Shown one piece after another: positions 55,751 through 63,531 of a stretch of 64,000 bases of DNA. The stretch spans positions 248,001 to 312,000 of the forward strand of contig NZ_JACHVU010000004.1 in assembly GCF_014190915.1 (NCBI RefSeq), given 5' to 3'. The position numbers and the translations under genes are program-made. The notes under the pieces were generated by a model, which was given only the letters and a program-made list of their open reading frames with translations, made no database searches and was not told the origin of the DNA. Origin of the DNA: Mycolicibacterium iranicum. Its GTDB lineage: Bacteria; Actinomycetota; Actinomycetes; Mycobacteriales; Mycobacteriaceae. Within the stretch, counting starts at the first letter, position 1; the number at the start of each line of letters is the position of its first letter.

Positions 55751-57277
55751 TCAGAGCCCGATCGAGGCGGCGGCGGAGTCCGTGTCGCGCCACCGGGGAA
55801 GGTCGTCGCCTGCCGCCCATGTCGAATGAGTGCCGCTGGAGATTCGCTCCGGCAGTCGCACGGTGCACACAGGTCCGTCGGCGATGTTCGCGGCGTCGAA
55901 CACCAGGCAGTAGGAGGCGTCGGCGTTCATGTCGGTGGTCAGGGTCACGAGATAGCCGTCGTCTTCGGCGGTACTGCCGACGCGAGGCGCCATCGCGGTC
56001 TCGCTGCCGTAGACACCGCCGTCGAAGGTGTGGCGCTGCTCGGTGCCGGTGTGCAGGTCGTGGCGGAGCAGCCCGTCGAAAAGGAACCACCCGGGCTTGC
56101 CCGTCGCGGCGTAGGTGTAGCGGTGGCGCCGGCCCGCGTAGGCGGGGTTGATCATGCCGAATTCACTGATGCTGTCAGTCAACTGCTCGGTGCGGGTCTC
56201 TCCGGTCCTGAGATTGAAACGCCACCGGTGCAGCCGGGTCTGCAGGCGGTCGAGCGCCAGAAAGCGGAACGCGCGCTCGTAGCGGGTGCCCATGCCGTTG
56301 TCCGCCGGTTCGGGGTCGCCCTGGAAGAAGCCGTCGAGGACGATCTCGTCGCCGTCTTCGTAGGCGTTGGGGAAGTGCAACACGTAGGTCGGGTCGGCCT
56401 CGAACCACATGATCTGTGACGGGTCGCCACGGCGGGGAACGACGGCGAAGCGCGACGGCATGTCTCTGTGGAAGCGGGGCAGGTGGATGTTGTGGTCGAG
56501 CAGGGCTGGGTCCCAGAACAACGGAAAGTCGTTGAATACGACGAAGTTCTCCGTGAAGGCCATGTCGTGCGGCAACCGCGGGCCGGGCAGTTCGACGTCG
56601 ATCCCGTGCACGACGCGACCCGCTGCGTCCACCACGCCGTAGCGCAGATACGGTGCCTGCTTGCTGTAGCTGAAGAACAACAGTTCGCCGGTCCGGTCGT
56701 CGACCTTGGGGTGGGCCGAGACGCCCCAGTCCGACGGAAACGCACCGTGCCAATCCTCTTTTCCGAGGTTCTCCCCCGTACAGGGGTCGGTGCGGTAGAG
56801 GTCCCCGCACTGGTAGTGGCTGGTCAGGGCCGTCCCGCGATGCACCACGACATCGGTCGAGGAGGCGTCCTTCATCAGCGTGCGCGCACCCCAGCCGTGA
56901 TCGCGCCGGGCGAGTTCGACCGGTTCGGCGATACCGGGCCACAGCGGACCGCCCGCGTCGTTCTCCGCCAGCAGGCCGTCGGTACGGACGAATCTGTTGC
57001 GGTAGAACGCCGACCCGTCGCGAAAGCCCACGATGTGGAGCATGCCGTCGCCGTCGAACGGGTGGTAGTTCTTCAAGGCGGGATGCAGCGGGTTCTCGGT
57101 GTTGCGCAGGTACACACCGTCGAGGTCGTCTGGGATCTCGCCCGCGACGACAGGAAGATCATCGTCGTCCCACTCGGTCGTCTGCGGTCGCCATGGTCCC
57201 GTGCGGTACGGATGGTCGTCGCCGGCGGGCAGTGTGGACAGCAGCCGGCCGACGATCTCTGGGTGGGTGGCTTTCAT
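55751..57277 (-). CDS. Carotenoid cleavage oxygenase family protein (Rv0913c-like)
   Basis: A 508-aa seven-bladed propeller non-heme iron dioxygenase. Four iron-binding His: His189 (SAHPK), His237 (PHDMAF), His301 (LHFPN) and His484 (GTHSTW); second-shell Glu are present. Cleaves a C=C bond of carotenoids, apocarotenoids or stilbenes. Its ATG overlaps the thiolase stop (ATGA); M. tuberculosis Rv0913c-Rv0914c has the same order from memory. Located tail to head with the HxlR gene. Substrate unknown. Confidence 0.85.
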   Translation of the reverse strand: MKATHPEIVGRLLSTLPAGDDHPYRTGPWRPQTTEWDDDDLPVVAGEIPDDLDGVYLRNTENPLHPALKNYHPFDGDGMLHIVGFRDGSAFYRNRFVRTDGLLAENDAGGPLWPGIAEPVELARRDHGWGARTLMKDASSTDVVVHRGTALTSHYQCGDLYRTDPCTGENLGKEDWHGAFPSDWGVSAHPKVDDRTGELLFFSYSKQAPYLRYGVVDAAGRVVHGIDVELPGPRLPHDMAFTENFVVFNDFPLFWDPALLDHNIHLPRFHRDMPSRFAVVPRRGDPSQIMWFEADPTYVLHFPNAYEDGDEIVLDGFFQGDPEPADNGMGTRYERAFRFLALDRLQTRLHRWRFNLRTGETRTEQLTDSISEFGMINPAYAGRRHRYTYAATGKPGWFLFDGLLRHDLHTGTEQRHTFDGGVYGSETAMAPRVGSTAEDDGYLVTLTTDMNADASYCLVFDAANIADGPVCTVRLPERISSGTHSTWAAGDDLPRWRDTDSAAASIGL

Positions 57278-58509
57278 ACCGGCGCCTTTCCGACGACGAA
57301 GCTGACGGTCGTGGCGGTGCTCCCGCCGAAATTCAGCGTGGCGAACGTCTGCGCGCCGTCGACCTGGTAGTCGCCGGCGATGCCGCCGACCTGGCGTGCC
57401 GCGTCGAGCAGCATGCGGACACCGGTGGCGCCGACGGGGTGTCCGCCGCCGATGAGGCCGCCGCTCGGGTTGACGGGCCAACGGCCTGCCCGCGAGATGT
57501 CGCCGCTCTCGATGGCCTTCCACGACTCGCCCGGCGCGGTGAGACCGAGGTGGTCGATGGCGAGATACTCGCTGGGGGTGAAACAGTCGTGGACTTCGAA
57601 GCCGTCGATGTCCTCGACGGTCACGCCGGCCCGGTCGAACGCGTCGACGGCGGCGACGCGGACATGCGGGAGCACGTACCTGTCTTTGGCGCCCCCATCT
57701 CTGGCGCCCCGGTCGAACTTCTCCTGCAGCCCCAGCCCTACCGTGCGGTGACCCCACCCGTCGATGCGTGCCAGGGGCCGGGCATCCGGGTGGTCCCTGA
57801 GCCACTCGTCGCTGACGAGGACGACACCGGCGCCGCCGTCGGTGAGGGGACTGCAGTCGAACCGGCGCAGCCGGCCTTCCACCACAGGGTTCTGCACATC
57901 GTCGGTCAGGAGTGGGGTCGGTACCGACCACCCGCGCGTCTGGGCCAGCGGATTGGACTTCGCATTGGAGATGTTGAGTTCGGCGATGGCCCGCAGGTGG
58001 GTGTCGTCCAGGCCGTAACGGCAGTCGTATTCGGCGGCCACGCGGTCGAACATGAAGGGCCACATGTACTTCGCGTCCTGGCCCTCATGTCCGGTCCACG
58101 CGGCTGCACCCAGGATCGCGGTGGCCGTGTCGCCGGGCACCGTCTTCTCCAGCTCCACCCCGAGTACGAGCGCGGTCCGATAGGCGCCCGAGCGCAGGTC
58201 GGCCATCGCCGCCAGGACGGCGACGCTGCCGGACGCGCACGCCGCCTCGTGGCGCGACGCCGGGACGCCCCAGAGCCCCCCGGTCACCGTGGCGGGCATC
58301 GCTCCGAGGTGTCCTTGGCGCGCGAACAGCTCACCGAAGGCGTTGCCGACGTGCACGACGCCGATGTCAGAGGCATCGAGGCGGGCCGCCTCCAAGGTGG
58401 AGTTCACGACCTCGGCCGTCAGGTCTGCGAAGTCCGACCCCTCGCGGTCGAGATTGCGCGCGAAGTCGCTCTGATAACCACCCAGGACCCAGACGCCGGC
58501 CGGACTCAT
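57274..58509 (-). CDS. SCP-x/thiolase-like acetyl-CoA acetyltransferase family (Rv0914c-like)
   Basis: A 411-aa thiolase-fold protein. Cys in EAACASGSVA is the acyl acceptor, His in EVHDCFTPSEY and in GGGHPVGATG complete the site. The family (lipid-transfer/SCP2-type thiolases) acts on branched or steroid-like 3-ketoacyl-CoA. Here it is coupled to a carotenoid oxygenase, which is not a usual beta-oxidation partner. ATG 58509. The divergent gene on the other side is a GAF-ANTAR regulator, 193 bp away. Confidence 0.85.
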   Translation of the reverse strand: MSPAGVWVLGGYQSDFARNLDREGSDFADLTAEVVNSTLEAARLDASDIGVVHVGNAFGELFARQGHLGAMPATVTGGLWGVPASRHEAACASGSVAVLAAMADLRSGAYRTALVLGVELEKTVPGDTATAILGAAAWTGHEGQDAKYMWPFMFDRVAAEYDCRYGLDDTHLRAIAELNISNAKSNPLAQTRGWSVPTPLLTDDVQNPVVEGRLRRFDCSPLTDGGAGVVLVSDEWLRDHPDARPLARIDGWGHRTVGLGLQEKFDRGARDGGAKDRYVLPHVRVAAVDAFDRAGVTVEDIDGFEVHDCFTPSEYLAIDHLGLTAPGESWKAIESGDISRAGRWPVNPSGGLIGGGHPVGATGVRMLLDAARQVGGIAGDYQVDGAQTFATLNFGGSTATTVSFVVGKAPV

Positions 58510-58666
58510 CCCCGCACCGTACTACAACTAACAGAGTGACCGAGGCGGCTGACGGTCCCGCCGGCTCGTAGTCTGAACCGACGAGACCTCAACAGGCAGT
58601 AGCGGTCGACCGCCCCGCCCGTCTGCGGGGCTACATAACCCGCGAACCCTCAGGGCAAACCCCGCT

Positions 58667-58693
58667 GTTTGCGCTGTCCGGGGGATAGGGGAT
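58667..58693 (+). promoter_or_regulatory. SigF-like promoter before the GAF-ANTAR gene
   Basis: GTTT (58667-58670), 17 bp, GGGGAT (58688-58693) fits the mycobacterial SigF pattern GTTT-N15-17-GGGTAT with one change. It lies 10 bp before the ATG, giving a very short or leaderless transcript. Confidence 0.45.
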
Positions 58694-58702
58694 TGTTGAC
58701 CG

Positions 58703-59389
58703 ATGACCGAGACGCCCAATCACGAGCTGGCTCTGCGGATGGCTGAGTTGGCACGACTCGTGGCCTCCCCGCGCCGGGTCGAGGAGGTGCTGTCCGACGT
58801 CACCGCCGAGGTCTTGAGGCTGATCCCGGGCGCCGATGCCGCGGGGTTCCTGTTCCTCGGCAAGGGTGGGCGCTTCGAATCGGTCGCCGGCACCTCTGAG
58901 CTGCCCCACCGCCTGGACCAACTACAGATGACCTTTCACGAGGGCCCGTGTCTGCAGGCGGCGGTCGACGATCTGATCGTCCGTACCGACGACTTCCGGA
59001 CCGAAGAGCGCTGGCCGAGGTATTCGGCGGCCGCCGTGGAGATCGGCGTGCTCAGCGGGGTGTCGTTCAAGCTGTACACCAGCGAGCAGACCGCCGGGGC
59101 GCTGAACCTGTTCGCGCTTCGCCCGAACGCCTTCGACGGGCAGGCCGAGACGATCGGTGCGGTCCTCGCGGCCCATGCGGCCGCGGCGATCATGGCCAGC
59201 CGCGAGACCGAGCAGTTGGAGTCTGCGCTGTCGACGCGGGACCGGATCGGGCAGGCGAAGGGGATCATCATGGAGCGTTACGACGTCGACGACGTCGCGG
59301 CCTTCGAGATGCTGCGCAGACTGTCCCAGGACAGCAACACCAAGCTGATCGACATCGCCCAGAAGGTCATCGAGACCCGCGGGACCTGA
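58703..59389 (+). CDS. GAF-ANTAR RNA-binding regulator
   Basis: A 228-aa protein: GAF domain about 20-165 (ADAAGFLFLGKGGRFESVA ... HEGPCLQAAV) and ANTAR domain about 172-226 (LSTRDRIGQAKGIIMERYDVDDVAAFEMLRRLSQ). ANTAR domains bind paired RNA hairpins and act as antiterminators; mycobacteria have several GAF-ANTAR proteins. The ligand of the GAF part is unknown. No paired hairpins were identified around it. Starts after a SigF-like promoter, so stress control is plausible. Confidence 0.88.
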   Translation: MTETPNHELALRMAELARLVASPRRVEEVLSDVTAEVLRLIPGADAAGFLFLGKGGRFESVAGTSELPHRLDQLQMTFHEGPCLQAAVDDLIVRTDDFRTEERWPRYSAAAVEIGVLSGVSFKLYTSEQTAGALNLFALRPNAFDGQAETIGAVLAAHAAAAIMASRETEQLESALSTRDRIGQAKGIIMERYDVDDVAAFEMLRRLSQDSNTKLIDIAQKVIETRGT

Positions 59390-59395
59390 GCCCCG

Positions 59396-61381
59396 TCAGG
59401 CCGGGTGCAGGCTGACGGCGATTCCGGAGTAGCGGACCATCCCCGTCACCACGTCGATGTCGTCCTTGCTCGTGAGCCGGTTGACGTTGGCGTCGCGGTG
59501 TCCGTGCGGAATCGACACCGCGCCGCGCCGGATCGTCCCGTCGATCCTGGCGATCCCGGTCAGTTCGCCGTTTCGGCTGCGCACGATGACCGGTTGTCCG
59601 TCGACGATGTCGGCGGCCTCGCCGTCGGTGGGATTGATCAGGATGTCGGCCCGCTCGCCGAGATAATCCAACTGGCCGTTCAGCTTCCGGCGCTGCCTGC
59701 GGGGCACCATCACCAACGGCGGTGGCGGCTCCAGCGCTGCGAGCTGCGCGACGAGCAGCGGTGGCGCAAGGCGCCATCCGCCCATCCGCTCGATGTGGTC
59801 GTCGACCCAGCGTGCGGGTAGCTCGCGCGGCGCTTCGGCCCATCCGGTCGCGGCCACCTCGGCGTAGCCGGCCCGCGCGCCGGCCAGCAGGACCGCCAGG
59901 ACGTCGTCGTCGGTACTGGTGGCCGGGTCGCCCAGCGAGCTCAGGTCGTGACCCAGCCGGCGGCCGATCTCGGCGAAGACCCACCACATCGACCGGCGCT
60001 CGCCGACCGGGGCGACCACCGCCGGAGTGTGCTGGACGGAGACGCGCGAACTGAGGATGTCGTGCAGCGTGATGTCCGGTCGTTCCAGCGGATCCTTGGT
60101 GGGCAGCACGTGGGTGGCGAGCTGCGTGGTCTCGTTGTCGATGATCTCGGTGGTCGCGAACACCTCCAGGTTCTGCAGGGCCGGAACGAGCTTGGCGGTT
60201 TCGGGGAAGCTGGTGACCAGGCTCCCGCCGACGTTGATCAGGGCTCGGATGTTCCCCGCGGCGATCTCGTCGGGCAGCACCGCGCACGGCCATTCGTTGA
60301 TGAACGCCTGCGCCTCGGGGCGGCTTCGGGGTCCCTCGCCGAACGATCCCTCGATCGGCGTGATGGGCAGGAACTCGCCGAAAGTCTCCAGCTGATAGGC
60401 GAATCCGGGGTGAAACCACGTCCCGCCGGGCCTGTTCATCGCTCCGGTCAGGATCATCAGCGCCCACGCCAGCCACTGCGTGACGTTGGCCCGGTCGGCG
60501 GTCATCGTCACGCCCGTGCCGGTCTCCACGGCCACGCATCTGGCTGCCCGCACCTGCGCGCACAGCAGCAGCAGATCCGCCTCGGCGACGTCGGCGAGGG
60601 CGGCGGTGTGCTCAAGGGTGAAGGGGGCGACGGCGGCTGCCAGCGCGTCCTCGCCCTGTACGGGTACGTCGCTCTTCCGGCCGTCCGCGAGCAGTTCCCG
60701 GACGAGGTAGGCCAGGACGGCATGATCGGTGCTGGGGCGTGGCGCGAGGTGGTGGGTGGCCAGACGGGCCGTCTCGGTTCGCCGCGGATCGATCACCCAC
60801 ACCGTCCCGCGGCGCGCGATGTCCCGCACCGTGCCGGTCGGGTTCGGCATCGAGATGGCATGACCATGCGAGACAACGGGATTGGCGCCCAGCAGGATCA
60901 GGAAGTCGGTGGTGTCGAGGTCGGTTCGGCCGGACAGACCGATGAAGCCGCCGACCAGGTCGGAGACGAGCGGCTTCGCGGTGCCGTCGATCGTCAGGGG
61001 GCTGAACTTGGCTGAGGTGCCGATGGCGGCGTGCAGGGCCTCGGCCATGCGGAAGCCGGCGCTCTCCATCGTGCTGAAGTAGAAGGCGACGGAGTTCGGT
61101 CCGTGTTCGTCGATGATGCCTTTGAGCCGGGCGCCGAGGTCGTCGAGGCATTCCTCCCACGGGGAGTCCTGCAGTCGGCCGTCGATGCGCATTCGCGGAT
61201 GCTCGAGGCGGTCGGGGTGGTGGTGCAACTGCGGTAGCGATCTGCCCTTGGCGCAGGTGTATCCGCGGGAGAACGGATGCTCCTGATCGCCGCGGACGTG
61301 AAGCACGTCGTCGCCGTCGACGTCGACGAGGATGCCGCAGACGGAGGTGCAGACGCGGCAGAAGCTACGGACCGTATGCAT
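59396..61381 (-). CDS. Molybdopterin oxidoreductase, second copy in window
   Basis: A 661-aa protein of the same superfamily as 22115: [4Fe-4S] ligands Cys8, Cys11, Cys15 and Cys43, then LLGANPVVSHGHAIS, VIDPRRTET and INVGGSLVTSFPE. It is about 90 residues shorter than the other copy and less than half identical by eye. No signal peptide or partner subunit. ATG 61381 is chosen; an upstream ATG at 61423 adds 14 residues without family features. Convergent with the GAF-ANTAR gene (6 bp). Confidence 0.85.
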   Translation of the reverse strand: MHTVRSFCRVCTSVCGILVDVDGDDVLHVRGDQEHPFSRGYTCAKGRSLPQLHHHPDRLEHPRMRIDGRLQDSPWEECLDDLGARLKGIIDEHGPNSVAFYFSTMESAGFRMAEALHAAIGTSAKFSPLTIDGTAKPLVSDLVGGFIGLSGRTDLDTTDFLILLGANPVVSHGHAISMPNPTGTVRDIARRGTVWVIDPRRTETARLATHHLAPRPSTDHAVLAYLVRELLADGRKSDVPVQGEDALAAAVAPFTLEHTAALADVAEADLLLLCAQVRAARCVAVETGTGVTMTADRANVTQWLAWALMILTGAMNRPGGTWFHPGFAYQLETFGEFLPITPIEGSFGEGPRSRPEAQAFINEWPCAVLPDEIAAGNIRALINVGGSLVTSFPETAKLVPALQNLEVFATTEIIDNETTQLATHVLPTKDPLERPDITLHDILSSRVSVQHTPAVVAPVGERRSMWWVFAEIGRRLGHDLSSLGDPATSTDDDVLAVLLAGARAGYAEVAATGWAEAPRELPARWVDDHIERMGGWRLAPPLLVAQLAALEPPPPLVMVPRRQRRKLNGQLDYLGERADILINPTDGEAADIVDGQPVIVRSRNGELTGIARIDGTIRRGAVSIPHGHRDANVNRLTSKDDIDVVTGMVRYSGIAVSLHPA

Positions 61382-61517
61382 ACTCGGAAACGTACTCTCG
61401 GGAAAGTAGAGCCGAGGTCGCAATTTGGAGAATGACGTTATCTTTCGGCTGCCGATTCGACGGACTGATCGCGATCATCGACAGCAGCTGCAGATCGTCG
61501 TCCCTGGCCGGCGTCGC

Positions 61518-61671
61518 CGAGTTCTGCACCACGGCGGTCGACGTGCCGGCCCCGCGACCATCATGCAGAAGTCGACGGCGCGCTGAGGCCGGTCACGGGC
61601 GTACGTGGCGAGTTCTGCACCATGGCGGTCGACGCTCCGGTCCCACGACCATCATGCAGAAGTCGACGGCG
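61518..61671. repeat. Two direct copies of a 63-bp element in a 394-bp gene-free stretch
   Basis: Copies 61518-61580 and 61609-61671 agree at 58 of 63 positions. Each begins CGAGTTCTGCACCA and ends ATGCAGAAGTCGACGGCG, so TTCTGCA and TGCAGAA form inverted arms around a 36-37-nt centre. The stretch 61382-61775 between the oxidoreductase and the tRNA holds no credible gene; beyond these copies I see nothing. Confidence 0.75.
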
Positions 61672-61775
61672 TGGACACGCCGATCCCATCGGAACCGTTG
61701 GTCAGGGACGCGCGATCCCTGGCTGCTCGCCCGGCGATCTGCTGGTGCGATCGGATACAGACGACAGACGCAGAG

Positions 61776-61848
61776 TGCCCCCGGCAGGATTCGAACCTGC
61801 GACACCGGCTTTAGGAGAGCCGTGCTCTATCCCCTGAGCTACGGGGGC
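61776..61848 (-). tRNA. tRNA-Arg (CCU anticodon)
   Basis: The minus strand folds to a full 73-nt cloverleaf: acceptor GCCCCCG/CGGGGGC, D-arm GCTC...GAGC, anticodon stem CGGCT/AGCCG with loop CTCCTAA giving anticodon CCU, T-loop GGTTCGAATCC, discriminator A. CCA is not encoded. Confidence 0.95.
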
Positions 61849-61945
61849 ATTGCCGGTGGGAGCTTACCCGCCCGCCGCCGCACGCCCACAATGGCGCGTC
61901 TCCGTTATGGCAAAAGTGTCAAAACTTCGGGGAGGGGCCGGTAGC

Positions 61946-62680
61946 GTGCCGTGCGTGGAGCTGACACTGCAACGCATCGGCGCCTGGTCGGGGACCATCA
62001 TGATCCTGCTGTACGGCGCGAGCTTCTCCGGTGTCGCCCAACTGTTTCCGCCGCTGTCTCCGGCTGCTTCGGCCGAGGAGATCGCCACCTTCTTCGTCGA
62101 CCACAAGCTCTGGATCCGCTTCGGGGTGTCCGGCGCGCTACTCAGCGCAGTTCTCGCGCTGCCGTTCCTCGCGACGATCGTCCTGCGGATACGCCGGGTC
62201 GAAGGCCGCTTCGGGATGCTGTCGATGACCCAGCTGATGGCGGCCACGGTGTTCGTGCCGGCCCTGCTGTTCCCCCAGTTCTTCCTCGGCGTCGCCGCCT
62301 ACCGTCCGCAGGAGCGCTCCGCAGAGCTCACCCAGGCCCTCAACGACGTGTTCTGGCTGTGGTTCATCGGCATCGTCGGCACGATCATCATCCAGAACCT
62401 CACGTTGGCCGTCGCGTCGTTCGTGGACACCACCGACCCCCCGACCTTCCCCCGGTGGTACGGCTACCTGAACCTGTGGGTGGCCACGCTGTCGCTGCCC
62501 GGGTGCGTCGTCGTCGTCTTCAACGACGGACCGCTGGCGTGGAACGGCGTATTCGCCTTCTACATCCCGGGTCTGGTGCTGGTCGTCTGGTTGTTCTCCA
62601 CCACGGCGGTCATGCTGCGGTCCATCACGGCCGAACAGCGCGCCCAGCCGTCCGACGCCGTACAGGCCCAGCCGGCGTGA
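61946..62680 (+). CDS. Polytopic membrane protein preceding COX III/IV-like genes
   Basis: A 244-aa protein with about six hydrophobic segments (about 15-37, 60-82, 95-120, 140-162, 177-197, 207-228). I recognise no family. GTG 61946 is favoured by GAGGGG 8 bp upstream; GTG 61955 is nearly as good. Its stop overlaps the GTG of the COX III-like gene (GTGA), so the three genes form one unit. The protein could be a subunit or assembly factor for a heme-copper oxidase-like complex. Confidence 0.65.
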   Translation: MPCVELTLQRIGAWSGTIMILLYGASFSGVAQLFPPLSPAASAEEIATFFVDHKLWIRFGVSGALLSAVLALPFLATIVLRIRRVEGRFGMLSMTQLMAATVFVPALLFPQFFLGVAAYRPQERSAELTQALNDVFWLWFIGIVGTIIIQNLTLAVASFVDTTDPPTFPRWYGYLNLWVATLSLPGCVVVVFNDGPLAWNGVFAFYIPGLVLVVWLFSTTAVMLRSITAEQRAQPSDAVQAQPA

Positions 62681-63261
62681 CGGACACCGCGGTCGCACCG
62701 CGCGAGGCCCGCCGGGTCCCCGGCGAGAGCGGCACCTGGGTCTTCCTGTTCGGCGACATGCTCGTCTTCGGCGCCTTCTTTGTGACGTTCCTCGTCGAAC
62801 GCGCCCGGGACCCCGAGGTGTTCGACACCGCGCGCTCCACGCTGCACCTCGGTGTCGGCGTGCTCAACACCCTGGTCCTGCTCACGTCCTCGCTGTGTGT
62901 TGTGTTGACGCTCAACGCGTTACGGTCGGGCCGTCCCGGCCTGGCCACCCGTGCCGTCCTCACGGCGATGGTGTGCGGCATCGGCTTCATCGCTCTGAAG
63001 GTGTTCGAGTACGTCTCGCTCGTCGCGGCGGGACACGGGCCGGGTGCCAACGACTTCTACCTCTACTACTTCATCCTGACCGGGCTGCACCTGTTCCATG
63101 TCTGCCTGGGACTCGGTGCGCTGTCGTTCGTGCTGAGCCAGTCCCGGCGGACCGAGATGAGTACCACCCGAACGGCGCTCGTCGAAGGCGCGGCCTGCTT
63201 CTGGCATCTGGTCGACCTGCTGTGGATCTTCCTGTTCGCACTGCTCTACCTGGTGAGCTGA
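62677..63261 (+). CDS. Heme-copper oxidase subunit III-like (NorE/CyoC type)
   Basis: A 194-aa membrane protein with five hydrophobic helices. GESGTWVFLFGDMLVFGAFF, LKVFEYVSL and LFHVCLGLGALSF...CFWHLVDLLWIFLFALLYL are the signature of cytochrome c oxidase subunit III/NorE; the Glu in FEY and His in FWHLVD are family residues. The main mycobacterial ctaE lies elsewhere, so this is an accessory copy. Coupled to genes on both sides. Confidence 0.8.
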   Translation: MTDTAVAPREARRVPGESGTWVFLFGDMLVFGAFFVTFLVERARDPEVFDTARSTLHLGVGVLNTLVLLTSSLCVVLTLNALRSGRPGLATRAVLTAMVCGIGFIALKVFEYVSLVAAGHGPGANDFYLYYFILTGLHLFHVCLGLGALSFVLSQSRRTEMSTTRTALVEGAACFWHLVDLLWIFLFALLYLVS

Positions 63262-63530
63262 TGGCCGTCCTCGATCTGCTGAAGAACCGCGCGGGCGCGA
63301 GCTGGCTGTTCCTCGTCGCGGCGACGATCGTGTCGTGGGCCGTCGGCGCCGAACACGGGACCGGCTCCATGGTCGCGGTCGTGGTGCTCGCGATCGCCGC
63401 GATCAAGGCGCGTCTGGTCGGCCTGGACTTCATGGAGCTGCGCGACGCGCCCATTCCTCTGCGGCTCGCCTTCGAGGTGTACTGCGTCGCCCTGTGGACG
63501 CTGCTCTCGGGCCTGTACCTGTGGCTGTGA
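63261..63530 (+). CDS. Prokaryotic cytochrome c oxidase subunit IV-like (NorF type)
   Basis: An 89-aa protein with three helices and the family signature IAAIKARLVGLDFMELRDAPIPLRLAFE, found in COX4-pro/NorF proteins. ATG lies in the TGATG junction with the subunit III-like gene. In nor operons norE and norF help nitric oxide reductase; here no catalytic subunit is within the window. Confidence 0.75.
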   Translation: MAVLDLLKNRAGASWLFLVAATIVSWAVGAEHGTGSMVAVVVLAIAAIKARLVGLDFMELRDAPIPLRLAFEVYCVALWTLLSGLYLWL

Positions 63531-63531
63531 G

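Noticed and set aside
59396..61381. Assignment as formate dehydrogenase or nitrate reductase
   Set aside because: The Fe-S and pterin motifs are generic, the metal-ligand residue cannot be identified with confidence and no partner subunits exist.
61776..61848. tRNA-Arg as an attachment site of an integrated element
   Set aside because: No second copy of the tRNA 3' end and no integrase were seen in the window.
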